Below, piece after piece: positions 33,524 through 42,223 of a DNA stretch of 64,000 nt. A program made the translations under genes and the position numbers. This stretch comes from Candidatus Peregrinibacteria bacterium (lineage in GTDB: Bacteria > Patescibacteriota > Gracilibacteria > UM-FILTER-43-11). The DNA lies in assembly GCA_016699515.1 (NCBI GenBank), contig CP064978.1, positions 186,001 through 250,000 on the forward strand, written 5' to 3'. Each line of letters begins with the position of its first letter. Position 1 is the stretch's first letter. Under the pieces are notes generated by a model, which had not been told where the DNA came from, did not search any database, and saw only the letters and a list, made by a program, of their open reading frames with translations.

Positions 33524-34948
33524 TTATTGATATAAATTTTTTGCGAGTGGAACTACGATTTCCTTTTGCCAAGGTAAGTATTGTTTTTTGTCAGGTGTAT
33601 CCTTAATGGGGAAGACCAACATTTCAACAAATAGATTTCGGTATACAAAGTCTTTGGTTTGGTATCCAATATTTCTAATTTCGCGCTTTGGACTGCCCAA
33701 TTCAAGGTTGACCACCCGTTCAGGATTGGTGTAGGTAATTCCTTCATTTCCGCCGGCAGCAGCCAACGATAATAATTCTTCGGACGTGTAGGCATTGTAA
33801 TCGCTGGATTCGAGCGCTAATACCGGAATGTAAGCGCTATTTACCAACCTGTCACGCACTCCTACATCAACCCGAATTCCCATTTTTCCTCCCCATTGTT
33901 GCATTACTTCCTTGTTTGCAATCATTAACGGAAAGACTATGGTGGCATTTTCTGGATAATACGTTGGCTCGGTGACCTCTTGATTTTCCAGCCAATACTT
34001 TTCAACATAAGGAGCCCCTGTGTCTTTCACTTGAATTCCATGTTGGTTTAAGAATTCTTTGGCAACATTGATGAACGCCGCTTCATTCGAAAACTCTTCT
34101 TTTGTCACGGGTTTCGGATCGCTGTACTGGCACTGATCCTTCAATCGGCAGCGGCTTTGTTGCCACACCTCATAATTTTGGTAAATATTAATGGATTGCC
34201 CCTGATTATCAATATTCACAATGTATGGCCAGTCACCCACGGATTCTTTAATGGCGATGTTTTGAACGGAAAGGTTCTTAAAGCTGCTCAAATCAATTCC
34301 TTGCGCGGACAATTGAGATAGAATATTCGAGCTCAAAAGTGAGTTTTGCTTTCCTTGATATACTCGGGTGGTGGTTGCGTCGGCTGTAATCGGGTCTCCT
34401 GAATAAGTGTAGGTAAAGTTAATGCGCCCTCCCGGATAAGGCATAATGTAGCGTGAGTCGGCTCCACCGCCCCCGCCTTTTCCAATGCCAACACTTGGTT
34501 CAGAAACTGCCGCTTCCCCATTTCCTGCCACTTCGTCCTTAGAAATCGTTCCAAATGCGTTTTCGGTGTCGTTTTCTTCGATGGTAATAAGAGGGGTTTC
34601 TACCCCCATGGCAACCGACATTTTATTGGCGGTGGATGGAGGTGTATTTTCATTCACCGGCATTTGGCTGGGCCATACCAATAGTCCGATGAAAGCGGCT
34701 GTTACAATGCCTCCACCAAATGAGGCAATCCATTTGATCCACGCGGGGGTGGAAGCGGGTGATTGATCTTGTGCTTGTTTCATAAGTTGTTGTTTTAAAA
34801 TGTTTTTAAAGGTTTCATCCAAGGGGATTTCCGGCTTTTCACTGATCATTTTTTCGATCAGCTTTTTTAGTTCGCTGGTTTCCAGTTCGACCTCTGGAAA
34901 ATCGGCCTTGAACTCGTTGATAAATTCTTCAATTAATTTTGAGTTCAT
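33524..34948 (-). CDS. Membrane-bound putative anti-sigma factor with large extracytoplasmic domain
   Basis: 474 residues. A helical cytoplasmic N-terminus (~1-68) is followed by one membrane helix (~69-90, WIASFGGGIVTAAFIGLLVW) and a ~380-residue extracytoplasmic domain with no recognised fold, containing YENYEVWQQSRCRLKDQCQY-like text (NYEVWQQSRCRLKDQCQY) and a Gly-rich linker. The gene directly follows an ECF sigma gene (35 bp gap), the standard place for its membrane anti-sigma partner. It is thus likely to hold the sigma factor until an envelope signal arrives. Confidence 0.65.
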   Translation of the reverse strand: MNSKLIEEFINEFKADFPEVELETSELKKLIEKMISEKPEIPLDETFKNILKQQLMKQAQDQSPASTPAWIKWIASFGGGIVTAAFIGLLVWPSQMPVNENTPPSTANKMSVAMGVETPLITIEENDTENAFGTISKDEVAGNGEAAVSEPSVGIGKGGGGGADSRYIMPYPGGRINFTYTYSGDPITADATTTRVYQGKQNSLLSSNILSQLSAQGIDLSSFKNLSVQNIAIKESVGDWPYIVNIDNQGQSINIYQNYEVWQQSRCRLKDQCQYSDPKPVTKEEFSNEAAFINVAKEFLNQHGIQVKDTGAPYVEKYWLENQEVTEPTYYPENATIVFPLMIANKEVMQQWGGKMGIRVDVGVRDRLVNSAYIPVLALESSDYNAYTSEELLSLAAAGGNEGITYTNPERVVNLELGSPKREIRNIGYQTKDFVYRNLFVEMLVFPIKDTPDKKQYLPWQKEIVVPLAKNLYQ

Positions 34949-34983
34949 AAAGTGGTTTTGGTTATTGGTAAATGCAAAGGCGA

Positions 34984-35520
34984 TTAATAGCAGCGTACTC
35001 GATTGGAGGCTTTTACCGCACGACTAACGCACATTTTTAGGCTGGCTTCACTTTTTTTTGTGATTTCCGCGATTTCTTTGAAGCTGAGTTGATTCCAAAA
35101 TCGCATCATCAGTATTTCTCGCACTTCCGGACTTAATTTATTCAGCTCCCGTTTCAACGACTCAAATTCTATTTTTTTCTCAATTTTTGCTTCAACATTT
35201 TCATTAGACGGAACATCCCAAGCGTCGGTGATGTCTTGATGCGGATGTTGTGTGCGATAATGATCAATGAGCGTGTTGCGTGCAATTGTGAAGAGCCAGG
35301 TTTTAAATGAACTTTTATCACCGTTGAATGAATGAATACGATTGAGGGCCTTAAAAAACACGTCGCTGGTTAGGTCTTCGGCTACACCTCGATTCAATGT
35401 TCTTTGGTAAAGGAATTGAAATAGGGTGGAAACGTACTTTTCGTACAGCTGGCCAAAGGCCTCAGGGTCTCCCGACCGGTGTGCGGTAATAATTAGGGCA
35501 TCCTCTTGTAATGGATTCAT
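34984..35520 (-). CDS. ECF RNA polymerase sigma factor (RpoE-like)
   Basis: 178 residues. Region 2: AFGQLYEKYVSTLFQFLYQRT, AEDLTSDVFFKAL and FKTWLFTIARNTLIDHYR. Region 4: LSPEVREILMMRFWNQLSFKEIAEITKKSEASLKMCVSRAVKA helix-turn-helix. No region 1 or 3, hence ECF. Paired with the membrane protein downstream. Target promoters cannot be assigned from the window. Confidence 0.93.
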   Translation of the reverse strand: MNPLQEDALIITAHRSGDPEAFGQLYEKYVSTLFQFLYQRTLNRGVAEDLTSDVFFKALNRIHSFNGDKSSFKTWLFTIARNTLIDHYRTQHPHQDITDAWDVPSNENVEAKIEKKIEFESLKRELNKLSPEVREILMMRFWNQLSFKEIAEITKKSEASLKMCVSRAVKASNRVRCY

Positions 35521-35631
35521 AATGGTTTAGGTGAATGGAAGCGCTTCATCCCTTTATACGATGGCTTCTATAAAAAGTAACAATTTATTTTGGTTGGTAC
35601 CATTATACTCCGTTTTTATGATGTAAATCAT

Positions 35632-35659
35632 TTGTTTTTAAAAGACTTTTCGATACACT
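35632..35659 (+). promoter_or_regulatory. Promoter for tRNA-Ser
   Basis: -35 TTGTTT (35632-35637), 16-bp spacer, -10 TACACT (35654-35659), 12 bp before the tRNA 5' end. Confidence 0.5.
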
Positions 35660-35671
35660 CTTGCCGCACGC

Positions 35672-35761
35672 GGAGAGATGGCTGAGCGGTCGAAAGCGGC
35701 AGTCTTGAAAACTGTTGGGCCGGTAACGGTCCCGTGGGTTCGAATCCCACTCTCTCCGCCA
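35672..35761 (+). tRNA. tRNA-Ser (anticodon TGA)
   Basis: 90 nt with encoded CCA. Acceptor GGAGAGA / TCTCTCC, discriminator G and CCA (35759-35761). Anticodon loop CTTGAAA gives TGA (reads UCN, mainly UCA). The long variable arm GGGCCGGTAACGGTCCC is the class II mark of tRNA-Ser. T arm GTGGGTTCGAATCCCAC. A37 followed by A38 suits MiaB modification. Confidence 0.97.
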
Positions 35762-35783
35762 GGTTTTTTAAACCCCTTTCAAA

Positions 35784-35804
35784 CCCGCCCGAGGCGGGCG
35801 GCTT
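35784..35804 (+). terminator. Terminator after tRNA-Ser
   Basis: Stem CCCGCC-CGA-GGCGGG followed by CGGCTTTT, 22 bp past the tRNA 3' end. Confidence 0.6.
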
Positions 35805-35820
35805 TTCCCAAAACAAGGTG

Positions 35821-35923
35821 CGAGTCAGTGAACAGCTTCGTTTAGCTTCGCACGATTAATTTTGGGACCCACAAGACCCAAAGTGGCATCGGTGCTACGC
35901 GCACTCATCGGTTCACTGACTCG
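35821..35923. repeat. 103-bp element closed by a 13-bp perfect inverted repeat
   Basis: CGAGTCAGTGAAC (35821-35833) and GTTCACTGACTCG (35911-35923) bracket a GC-richer interior with further pairing (TTGGG...CCCAA, GCATCGG/CGATG). A TTTT tract follows the right arm. It lies between tRNA-Ser and the beta-helix gene. It could be a palindromic mobile element or a structured RNA. Confidence 0.7.
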
Positions 35924-35970
35924 TTTTCTATCTGGTTAGCACTGCCAATTTAAATTGTTTCCCGAAATGG

Positions 35971-37116
35971 TTACGGGCCCCCAGGAACCGGTATCCATAC
36001 GATTGGTTGGCTACTTAGGCAGATTCGATTATTGGTTACGGTTGATGGTAGCGCCGACAAGGGGGGGTTGATCAACTCTATTCCAACTTCCACTTTTGCT
36101 AGGTCGTTCCCGATCAGATCCACACCGGATGGTTGATAAATTGCCAATCCATGGGTGGTTAATGTTTGAGTTGGAGTTCCCGAAAAAATATCTGAAGTAA
36201 TGTTGTTGTCCTCAATGCTACCAATGGCGTCCTGAACGGAGTAAATTCCGTAATAATATCCATTAATGGTATTGTTCTTTATAGCGTAGTTATCAACAAA
36301 ATTGGTTTGAATTCCAGTGGTAAAATCCTGATGGAGCACGAACTCATCGGATTGAAGGGTGTTGTTTATAATTTCCACATTTGAACTTTCGGATATGTCT
36401 ATATCCACGACGCCTCGGCAACATGGAAACTGAACTGTAGACGTTTCAATTTGATTTGAAATGATTTGAACATTCTCTACGTTGCTCATTTGAATGGCCG
36501 CCGCGTTATTTTCGAACCTATTTTGCTCTATGGTGATGTTGATTCCGCTACTGACGGTGATTGCGGCGTCATTGCTTTCCGAAATGATCATGTTCATTAT
36601 CAATAATTCCGCTGGCTGAGGCGCCCAATTAAATTGAGTGTCAGAGTATGAAGCATCAATTCCACCGCGACTGAAGCCGTTGATTTGACCATCGCGAATA
36701 ACCGTTTGATCGTTTATTCCATTTGTTGGCAGAGGGTTGTATCTAATTTGAATGGCGATTACGTCATCTTCTGGGTGATCAAATCGTTGTTTATTATCTA
36801 TTATGTGACCGTCGAATTCTAATGAGACATCAGGTGAAAGAATCTTAATTGCTGGGGTTATTACGCCGATTCCTGGCGGTAAATTAAGGTGGTTGGCAAT
36901 GCTGCCCGGGTAAGCAATTGATATGTCTTCCTGTAGGCAATAAATTCCCGGTTTACTGATTTCGAGTGAGTCAAAAATGGCTAACTGGGGATCGAAATCT
37001 GCTTGCGATAGGTAAGCATCACATGCCCCATTTGCTTGGGCATTTCCCATGATAAGAAAAGCGAACAGGATGAACATGGATCCAATTATTCCATTCGTTA
37101 GAACAAGGTGCTTCAT
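35971..37116 (-). CDS. Exported right-handed parallel beta-helix protein
   Basis: 381 residues with a signal peptide (GSMFILFAFLIMGNAQANG). Short repeated rungs such as ITIEQNRFENNAAAIQMSNV, VQIISNQIETS, VEIINNTLQSDEF and YAIKNNTINGYYYGIY are typical pectate-lyase-like beta-helix (PbH1) repeats. Members bind or cleave polysaccharides at the surface; no catalytic set is identified. Four cysteines are present. Stands alone, between the 103-bp repeat and a divergent gene. Confidence 0.8.
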   Translation of the reverse strand: MKHLVLTNGIIGSMFILFAFLIMGNAQANGACDAYLSQADFDPQLAIFDSLEISKPGIYCLQEDISIAYPGSIANHLNLPPGIGVITPAIKILSPDVSLEFDGHIIDNKQRFDHPEDDVIAIQIRYNPLPTNGINDQTVIRDGQINGFSRGGIDASYSDTQFNWAPQPAELLIMNMIISESNDAAITVSSGINITIEQNRFENNAAAIQMSNVENVQIISNQIETSTVQFPCCRGVVDIDISESSNVEIINNTLQSDEFVLHQDFTTGIQTNFVDNYAIKNNTINGYYYGIYSVQDAIGSIEDNNITSDIFSGTPTQTLTTHGLAIYQPSGVDLIGNDLAKVEVGIELINPPLSALPSTVTNNRICLSSQPIVWIPVPGGP

Positions 37117-37188
37117 AGTAGTGGGGCTATAGAATTATAATTTTTCGATTCTCAAGCTAGACCTTAATGAGATCATTTTACGGGTTTT

Positions 37189-37217
37189 TTGGTAAAAACC
37201 TAGCTTTCTGCTATAAT
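37189..37217 (+). promoter_or_regulatory. Sigma70-type promoter
   Basis: -35 TTGGTA (37189-37194), 17-bp spacer, -10 TATAAT (37212-37217), 26 bp before the ATG of the membrane protein at 37244. Confidence 0.65.
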
Positions 37218-37243
37218 CCTTTCAGACTAAAAAGCAAAACAAT

Positions 37244-37840
37244 ATGTTCTACGTTAAAAAAAGTCAGGTGCCTATTCTGATCGTTCATTTCCTGTTTCTG
37301 ACTTTCTATACCGTTCGATTTTTATCGATGCAAAATTATGAATTCTTGCTTTATGTAGCAGTCGTAATTGGTGGCTTTTTGTGGATTTTAGCTACCAATA
37401 AAAAAATGCAGTATTCCAATTTACTTTTGTGGGGCTTAACAGCCTGGTCGTTTTTACATATGTCTGGTGGAGGTATTTTTATCAATGGTGACCGACTTTA
37501 TGGCAAAATTCTTTTGCCCATTGTTAGTGATCCCTATTTTATCTTCCGTTATGATCAATTCGTTCACTTTGTGGGATTTGGTTTTGCAACTTTGTTGATT
37601 TATGAAATTTTAAAGCCGATTTTAAAACCGCAGCTCAAAACGTGGGGGGCTTTGTCTTTCGTTTTGATTATGGCAGGGCTTGGATTGGGTGCTATTAATG
37701 AAATTATCGAATTTTTGGTGACGACCCTTTTGCCTCAAACAGGGGTGGGGGGATACATTAATACGGCGCTGGATTTGGTGTTCGATTTTTTGGGTGCACT
37801 TTTTGGAATGCTATATATTCGGTTGAAGGTTGTAAGTTGA
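37244..37840 (+). CDS. YjdF-like (DUF2238) integral membrane protein
   Basis: 198 residues with about six membrane helices. Conserved stretches YDQFVHFVGFGFATLLIYEIL and GLGLGAINEIIEFLVTTLLPQTGVGGYINTALDLVFDFLG (charged D/H/E residues within helices) match DUF2238. Function unknown. The last codons (LKVVS) are encoded by the GTTGTAAG repeat, and ung follows after its inverted copy. Confidence 0.75.
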   Translation: MFYVKKSQVPILIVHFLFLTFYTVRFLSMQNYEFLLYVAVVIGGFLWILATNKKMQYSNLLLWGLTAWSFLHMSGGGIFINGDRLYGKILLPIVSDPYFIFRYDQFVHFVGFGFATLLIYEILKPILKPQLKTWGALSFVLIMAGLGLGAINEIIEFLVTTLLPQTGVGGYINTALDLVFDFLGALFGMLYIRLKVVS

Positions 37841-37897
37841 AAGTTGTAAGCTTCCGATGACATGGCTTACAACCTAAAACCTACAACTTACAACTTG
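37821..37897. repeat. GTTGTAAG inverted repeat between DUF2238 gene and ung
   Basis: GGTTGAAGGTTGTAAGTTGA and the following AAGTTGTAAG pair with CTTACAACCTAAAACCTACA and CTTACAACTT. It encodes the end of the upstream gene and abuts the ung ATG (37899). A related unit precedes folP. Confidence 0.75.
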
Positions 37898-37898
37898 T

Positions 37899-38567
37899 AT
37901 GGACGTAAAAATTGAATTCTCATGGAAGGAGCGACTGGAGCCGGAGTTTGAAAAGCCCTATTTTAAAGCGCTCACTGATTTTGTGAAATGGGAGTATCTT
38001 TCGGGAACTATTTTTCCGCACCCTAAAAACGTATTTCATGCTTTTGAACTTTGCCCGTTTGATCAAGTAAAGGTGGTGATTTTAGGGCAAGATCCGTATC
38101 ATGGTCCGGGGCAGGCCCATGGGCTTTGTTTTTCGGTGCGAGACGGTATTCAGGTGCAACCGTCGCTCCAGAATATTTACAAAGAAATTCACGATGACTT
38201 GGGTTTGCCCATTTCAACTACGGGCAATTTGGAACCGTGGGCTCAGCAAGGGGTTTTTCTTTTGAACGCTACGCTCACGGTTCGGGCGCACCAGGCCGGT
38301 TCGCATCAGGGAAAAGGTTGGGAGGAATTTACCGATGTGGTGATTAAAACTATTTCCGATCAAAAAGAGCACGTGGTGTTTTTGCTGTGGGGTGCTTATG
38401 CCGGGCGAAAATCGGAACTGATCGATTCCCATAAGCACTTGATTTTAAAAGCGCCGCATCCGTCGCCGCTCTCGTCACATCGAGGCTTTTTTGGCTGCAA
38501 ACACTTTAGCCAGGCGAATGCCTATTTAAAATCGAAGGGGATGGAGGAGGTTGATTGGGGGATTTAA
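37899..38567 (+). CDS. ung: Uracil-DNA glycosylase (family 1)
   Basis: 222 residues. Water-activating Asp65 in VILGQDPYHGPGQAHGLCFSV; GVFLLNATLTV; and the leucine loop APHPSPLSSHRGFFGCKHFSQAN. It removes uracil from DNA. The start codon directly follows a repeat, so no clear ribosome-binding site is present. Confidence 0.96.
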   Translation: MDVKIEFSWKERLEPEFEKPYFKALTDFVKWEYLSGTIFPHPKNVFHAFELCPFDQVKVVILGQDPYHGPGQAHGLCFSVRDGIQVQPSLQNIYKEIHDDLGLPISTTGNLEPWAQQGVFLLNATLTVRAHQAGSHQGKGWEEFTDVVIKTISDQKEHVVFLLWGAYAGRKSELIDSHKHLILKAPHPSPLSSHRGFFGCKHFSQANAYLKSKGMEEVDWGI

Positions 38568-38569
38568 GC

Positions 38570-39439
38570 TTATTTTTCTAGTTCCATTATCAAGAAAGGG
38601 GAATTGTCCATATATTCTGTCCCTAGTTTTTCCTCGCATGCTACGCGCTCTTTTTCGCATCTGAAAGCGGCTTGAACAAGTTGTCTTACCTCCCATCCTG
38701 CAAAGGCAGCGGCAGATATGTACTCATTGGCCGTGTGAAAATTATTGGGGACCACCAGGCCGGGGATACGCCTTATCATTGGTTTTCCTGGCTTAACCAA
38801 GTGCTTGTTTTCATCGGTTACTAAAGTTGGATTTTTTCCATTTTCATCCACTACAAACGTAGCCCTTAACACATGCCGAAGTGCTCCAATCGCCGCTTTT
38901 ACATCGCCATTTTTTTCTGCTAATAGTCGGTTTAACTCTTCTTGAATGTCTTCGGTTTGTTCTCCGTCGGTAAAAGGAACCAAAAGTGAATCGGGGGCGG
39001 TTACAATCATCCTTCCCCCTGGTTTTGCAATGCGGTGCGCTTCTTCAAAGTGTTTTTCAAAACTTTCTGATGGCAAATTACAGCCCACATTGATGCTCAA
39101 TATCCGGTCGAATTTGTCATCATCCAAATTTAATTTTGCAACATCTTGTTGTCCAAAAGTGGCATTGGGAATCATTTTTTCTCGTGCTTGATCAAGCATA
39201 GCTTGGTTGAGGTCCACACCAATCACTTCACTTGCTCCCTGCTTTATTACGTGCTGTGACCATGGCCCCGTACCGCATCCTAAATCCGCTACTGTGGCAC
39301 CAGCTAAATGCTCGGGCAATAGCATTTGATATAAATAGGGATCCAAAAACACTCTTCCGTCGGGGCCATGCTTGGCAACTTCATAGTGCTGTGCATCGTC
39401 TTTTCCCCAATGGCTTGTATCACTTATTCCGCGTTTCAT
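38570..39439 (-). CDS. Class I SAM-dependent methyltransferase
   Basis: 289 residues. Motif I ATVADLGCGTGPWSQHV (~49-65), VIGVDLNQAML, FDRILSINVGCNLP and EAHRIAKPGGRMIVTAPDS. A ~90-residue insertion between strands 6 and 7 (KNGDVKAAIGALRHVL ... NFHTANEYISAAAFAGWEV) probably forms the substrate lid. Substrate unknown. It ends 2 bp from the ung stop (convergent) and has a consensus promoter. Confidence 0.85.
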   Translation of the reverse strand: MKRGISDTSHWGKDDAQHYEVAKHGPDGRVFLDPYLYQMLLPEHLAGATVADLGCGTGPWSQHVIKQGASEVIGVDLNQAMLDQAREKMIPNATFGQQDVAKLNLDDDKFDRILSINVGCNLPSESFEKHFEEAHRIAKPGGRMIVTAPDSLLVPFTDGEQTEDIQEELNRLLAEKNGDVKAAIGALRHVLRATFVVDENGKNPTLVTDENKHLVKPGKPMIRRIPGLVVPNNFHTANEYISAAAFAGWEVRQLVQAAFRCEKERVACEEKLGTEYMDNSPFLIMELEK

Positions 39440-39465
39440 AAATTTTCTTGCATTAAAAGAAGTAT

Positions 39466-39493
39466 ATTATAATTTTTTTCTTTTTTTTGTCAA
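39466..39493 (-). promoter_or_regulatory. Consensus sigma70 promoter for the methyltransferase
   Basis: Minus strand: TTGACA (39493-39488), 16-bp spacer, TATAAT (39471-39466); the -10 ends 27 bp from the ATG at 39439. Both hexamers are perfect. Confidence 0.8.
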
Positions 39494-39604
39494 TCTGTTT
39501 CAGTCGGTTTTAGGCCCACAAAACCCTTTGAACTTGGAGGGGTTTTTGTTACACTCTTGCACGGTGAGATATGCCTTATTAATACCTGCTAACCCTTTTT
39601 CTCT

Positions 39605-42199
39605 GTGGACTCATTTGATGATGAACTGAATGTTAATGAATCGGAATTCGACGATGATGGTGATTCTGAATCCGAAAATGTGCCTATTGTTCCTGTGAAT
39701 GATGAGGATGGATCGGGTGATGGCGAGGCCGTTTTTACGGAAATTGGAATGCTGAAGGATCGCGATATTACCACTGAAATGCAGGTGAGCTATCTGGATT
39801 ATGCCATGAGTGTGATCGTATCACGGGCGCTCCCAGATGTGCGTGACGGTTTAAAGCCGGTCCACCGTCGTATTTTGTTTTCCATGCATGAATTAGGCCT
39901 TCGTTCCGGAGCAAAATTTCGTAAATCAGCTACTGTGGTGGGGGATGTGCTTGGTAAATATCATCCCCACGGAGATGGTGCCGTTTATGATTCGATGGTC
40001 CATATGGCACAGGATTTTAAAATGCGCTATCCGCTGATTTTTGGTCAGGGAAATTTTGGTTCCATGGATGGAGATAATGCTGCGGCCATGCGTTATACCG
40101 AGGCCAAAATGCAACGGCTTTCTGATGAAATTTTGGCCGACATCGAAAAGGAAACGGTTGATTTTAGACCCAATTATGACGGGCGCCTTAAAGAGCCCGT
40201 TGTGCTTCCCAGTCGTATTCCTACCTTGCTTTTGAACGGTACGGTGGGGATCGCCGTAGGGATGGCGACCAATATTCCACCTCACAATTTGAATGAGATC
40301 ATGAATGCGGTTGCTCACCTCATTCAACATCCCGAAGCAACGATTGAGGATTTGATGGCTTTTGTAAAAGGACCTGATTTTCCTACCGGAGGACTCGTTT
40401 ACGATGTGGAGGCAATTCGCACGGCTTATGCCACGGGTCGGGGGAGTGTTGCCCTGCGCGGACGAGCCGAAATTGAAGAGCTTAAGAGTGGACGTTTTCG
40501 TATTGTGGTCACCGAAATCCCTTTTCAAGTAAACAAGGCAACTTTGGTAGAAAAAATTGCAAATCTGGTGCGGGATAAAGTTTTGATGGGCATTGCTGAT
40601 TTGCGCGATGAGTCCAGCCGCAAAGGAGTGCGCGTGGTGATTGAACTTAAGCGTGATGCATTCCCCAAAAAGGTGCTCAATATGCTTTATAAGCACACAC
40701 CCCTTCAAACCAGTTTTGGGTTTAATATGATTGGTTTGGTGAATGGAATTCAACCACGCCTTCTCGATTTAAAACTAATTTTGGAAGAATTCATCAAGCA
40801 TCGCCAGGAAGTGGTTCGACGTCGTACTGAATTTGAATTAAAAATCGCCAAAGCGCGTGCTCATATTTTAGAAGGACTTAAGATTGCTTTGGATCATATC
40901 GACGAGGTGATTGCACTGATCAAGCGCTCCCCCACCAAAGAAGAAGCCAAAGTGGGTTTGATGGAAACTTTTAGACTCTCCGAGCTTCAGGCTAAAGCGA
41001 TTCTTGAAATGCGGTTGCAAACCTTGGCCGGCCTGGAACGTAAAAAAATTGAGGATGAGCTGAAAGAGAAGCTTGATTTTATTGCTGAATGTGAGGCTAT
41101 TTTGGGTGATCCTCAGCGCGTGCTTTCGATCATTGCCGATGAAACCCAAGAAATCATTCAAAAGTATGGGGACGAGCGACGCACCCAAATTGTTCCCAAT
41201 GCCATTGGCCAATTTAATGCCAAGCAGTTGATAGCTGATGAACCGATGGTGGTTGCGCTGACCCGTGGTGGCTACATCAAGCGTATTTCCCCCAGCGTGT
41301 ACCGCACTCAAGGCCGCGGAGGCAAAGGGGTGATTGGTATGTCAGTGAAGGATGAGGATGAAATTACTCAAATTCTTTATACACGTACCCATAACGACCT
41401 GCTGTTTTTCACAACCAAGGGGCGTGTTTTCCGTTTGCCGGTTTACGAAATTCCTCAGGCCAGTCGCACGGCGAAGGGGCAAGCGGTGGTCAATCTTATT
41501 CAGTTGACCGACGATGAAAAAGTAACGGTGTTGTTTGATGAATCCAGCCAAGAGGGTGCTGAATACCTATTTATGGCCACCAATAAAGGAACCGTAAAAA
41601 AGACACCGATCGATGATTTCAAGAATGTGCGCAAATCCGGATTGATCGCCATTAAATTACGTGATGACGACCTACTTTTGTGGGTTTTCCCCACCAAGAA
41701 AGGTGATCAGGTTGTTTTGGTTAGCCATGAAGGAAAGTGTATTCGCTTTAAGCAAGAAGACGTGCGCCCGATGGGACGAAATAGCATGGGGGTTCGTGGC
41801 ATGCGTCTGCGTGCCGAGGATCATGTCGTTCAAATGGATGTGATTGAAAATGAAGCGGCCAGTCGCTTGCTGGTGGTAATGGAAAACGGCCTTTCTAAGA
41901 GCACAAAAGTTGAAGATTATCGCTTCCAAGCTCGCGGTGGTTCTGGCGTAAAAACCGCCAGTATTACTGCTCGCACCGGTAAAGTGGTGGGTGCCCGCGT
42001 GATCAACGACGAAATGGTCGGTGATTTGATTGTTGTATCGAAAGAAGGTCAAACCATCCGCTTGCCGCTGAAAGATATTCCGTCTACGGGGCGCGCAACG
42101 CAAGGGGTCTATGTTATGCGGATGAAGGATCAAGATAAAGTGGCTTCTATTTCATTGATTTTGGATCAGGCAGAACCTGAGTCTGAAGGGAATAAATAG
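39605..42199 (+). CDS. gyrA: DNA gyrase subunit A
   Basis: 864 residues from GTG at 39605. Catalytic Tyr164 in AAAMRYTEAKM; GyrA box QGRGGKG at ~569 in the C-terminal beta-pinwheel separates it from ParC. An acidic extension of ~45 residues precedes the usual start at MLKDRDITTEM. In the quinolone-binding helix the sequence is HPHGDGAVYD: Gly replaces the Ser83 of E. coli, while Asp87 is kept. gyrB is not in the window. The upstream 165 bp hold a weak AAACCC/GGGTTT hairpin (39519-39546). Confidence 0.96.
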   Translation: MDSFDDELNVNESEFDDDGDSESENVPIVPVNDEDGSGDGEAVFTEIGMLKDRDITTEMQVSYLDYAMSVIVSRALPDVRDGLKPVHRRILFSMHELGLRSGAKFRKSATVVGDVLGKYHPHGDGAVYDSMVHMAQDFKMRYPLIFGQGNFGSMDGDNAAAMRYTEAKMQRLSDEILADIEKETVDFRPNYDGRLKEPVVLPSRIPTLLLNGTVGIAVGMATNIPPHNLNEIMNAVAHLIQHPEATIEDLMAFVKGPDFPTGGLVYDVEAIRTAYATGRGSVALRGRAEIEELKSGRFRIVVTEIPFQVNKATLVEKIANLVRDKVLMGIADLRDESSRKGVRVVIELKRDAFPKKVLNMLYKHTPLQTSFGFNMIGLVNGIQPRLLDLKLILEEFIKHRQEVVRRRTEFELKIAKARAHILEGLKIALDHIDEVIALIKRSPTKEEAKVGLMETFRLSELQAKAILEMRLQTLAGLERKKIEDELKEKLDFIAECEAILGDPQRVLSIIADETQEIIQKYGDERRTQIVPNAIGQFNAKQLIADEPMVVALTRGGYIKRISPSVYRTQGRGGKGVIGMSVKDEDEITQILYTRTHNDLLFFTTKGRVFRLPVYEIPQASRTAKGQAVVNLIQLTDDEKVTVLFDESSQEGAEYLFMATNKGTVKKTPIDDFKNVRKSGLIAIKLRDDDLLLWVFPTKKGDQVVLVSHEGKCIRFKQEDVRPMGRNSMGVRGMRLRAEDHVVQMDVIENEAASRLLVVMENGLSKSTKVEDYRFQARGGSGVKTASITARTGKVVGARVINDEMVGDLIVVSKEGQTIRLPLKDIPSTGRATQGVYVMRMKDQDKVASISLILDQAEPESEGNK

Positions 42200-42223
42200 T
42201 TCTTCATTCACTTTTTGCGTTCT

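Noticed and set aside
35628..35816. 62-residue minus-strand frame over the tRNA
   Set aside because: It is the reverse complement of tRNA-Ser and its flanks; the text VGFEPTG is a well-known spurious translation of tRNA genes.
39440..39604. Replication origin near gyrA
   Set aside because: No dnaA, dnaN or recF nearby and no DnaA-box cluster visible in the gap.
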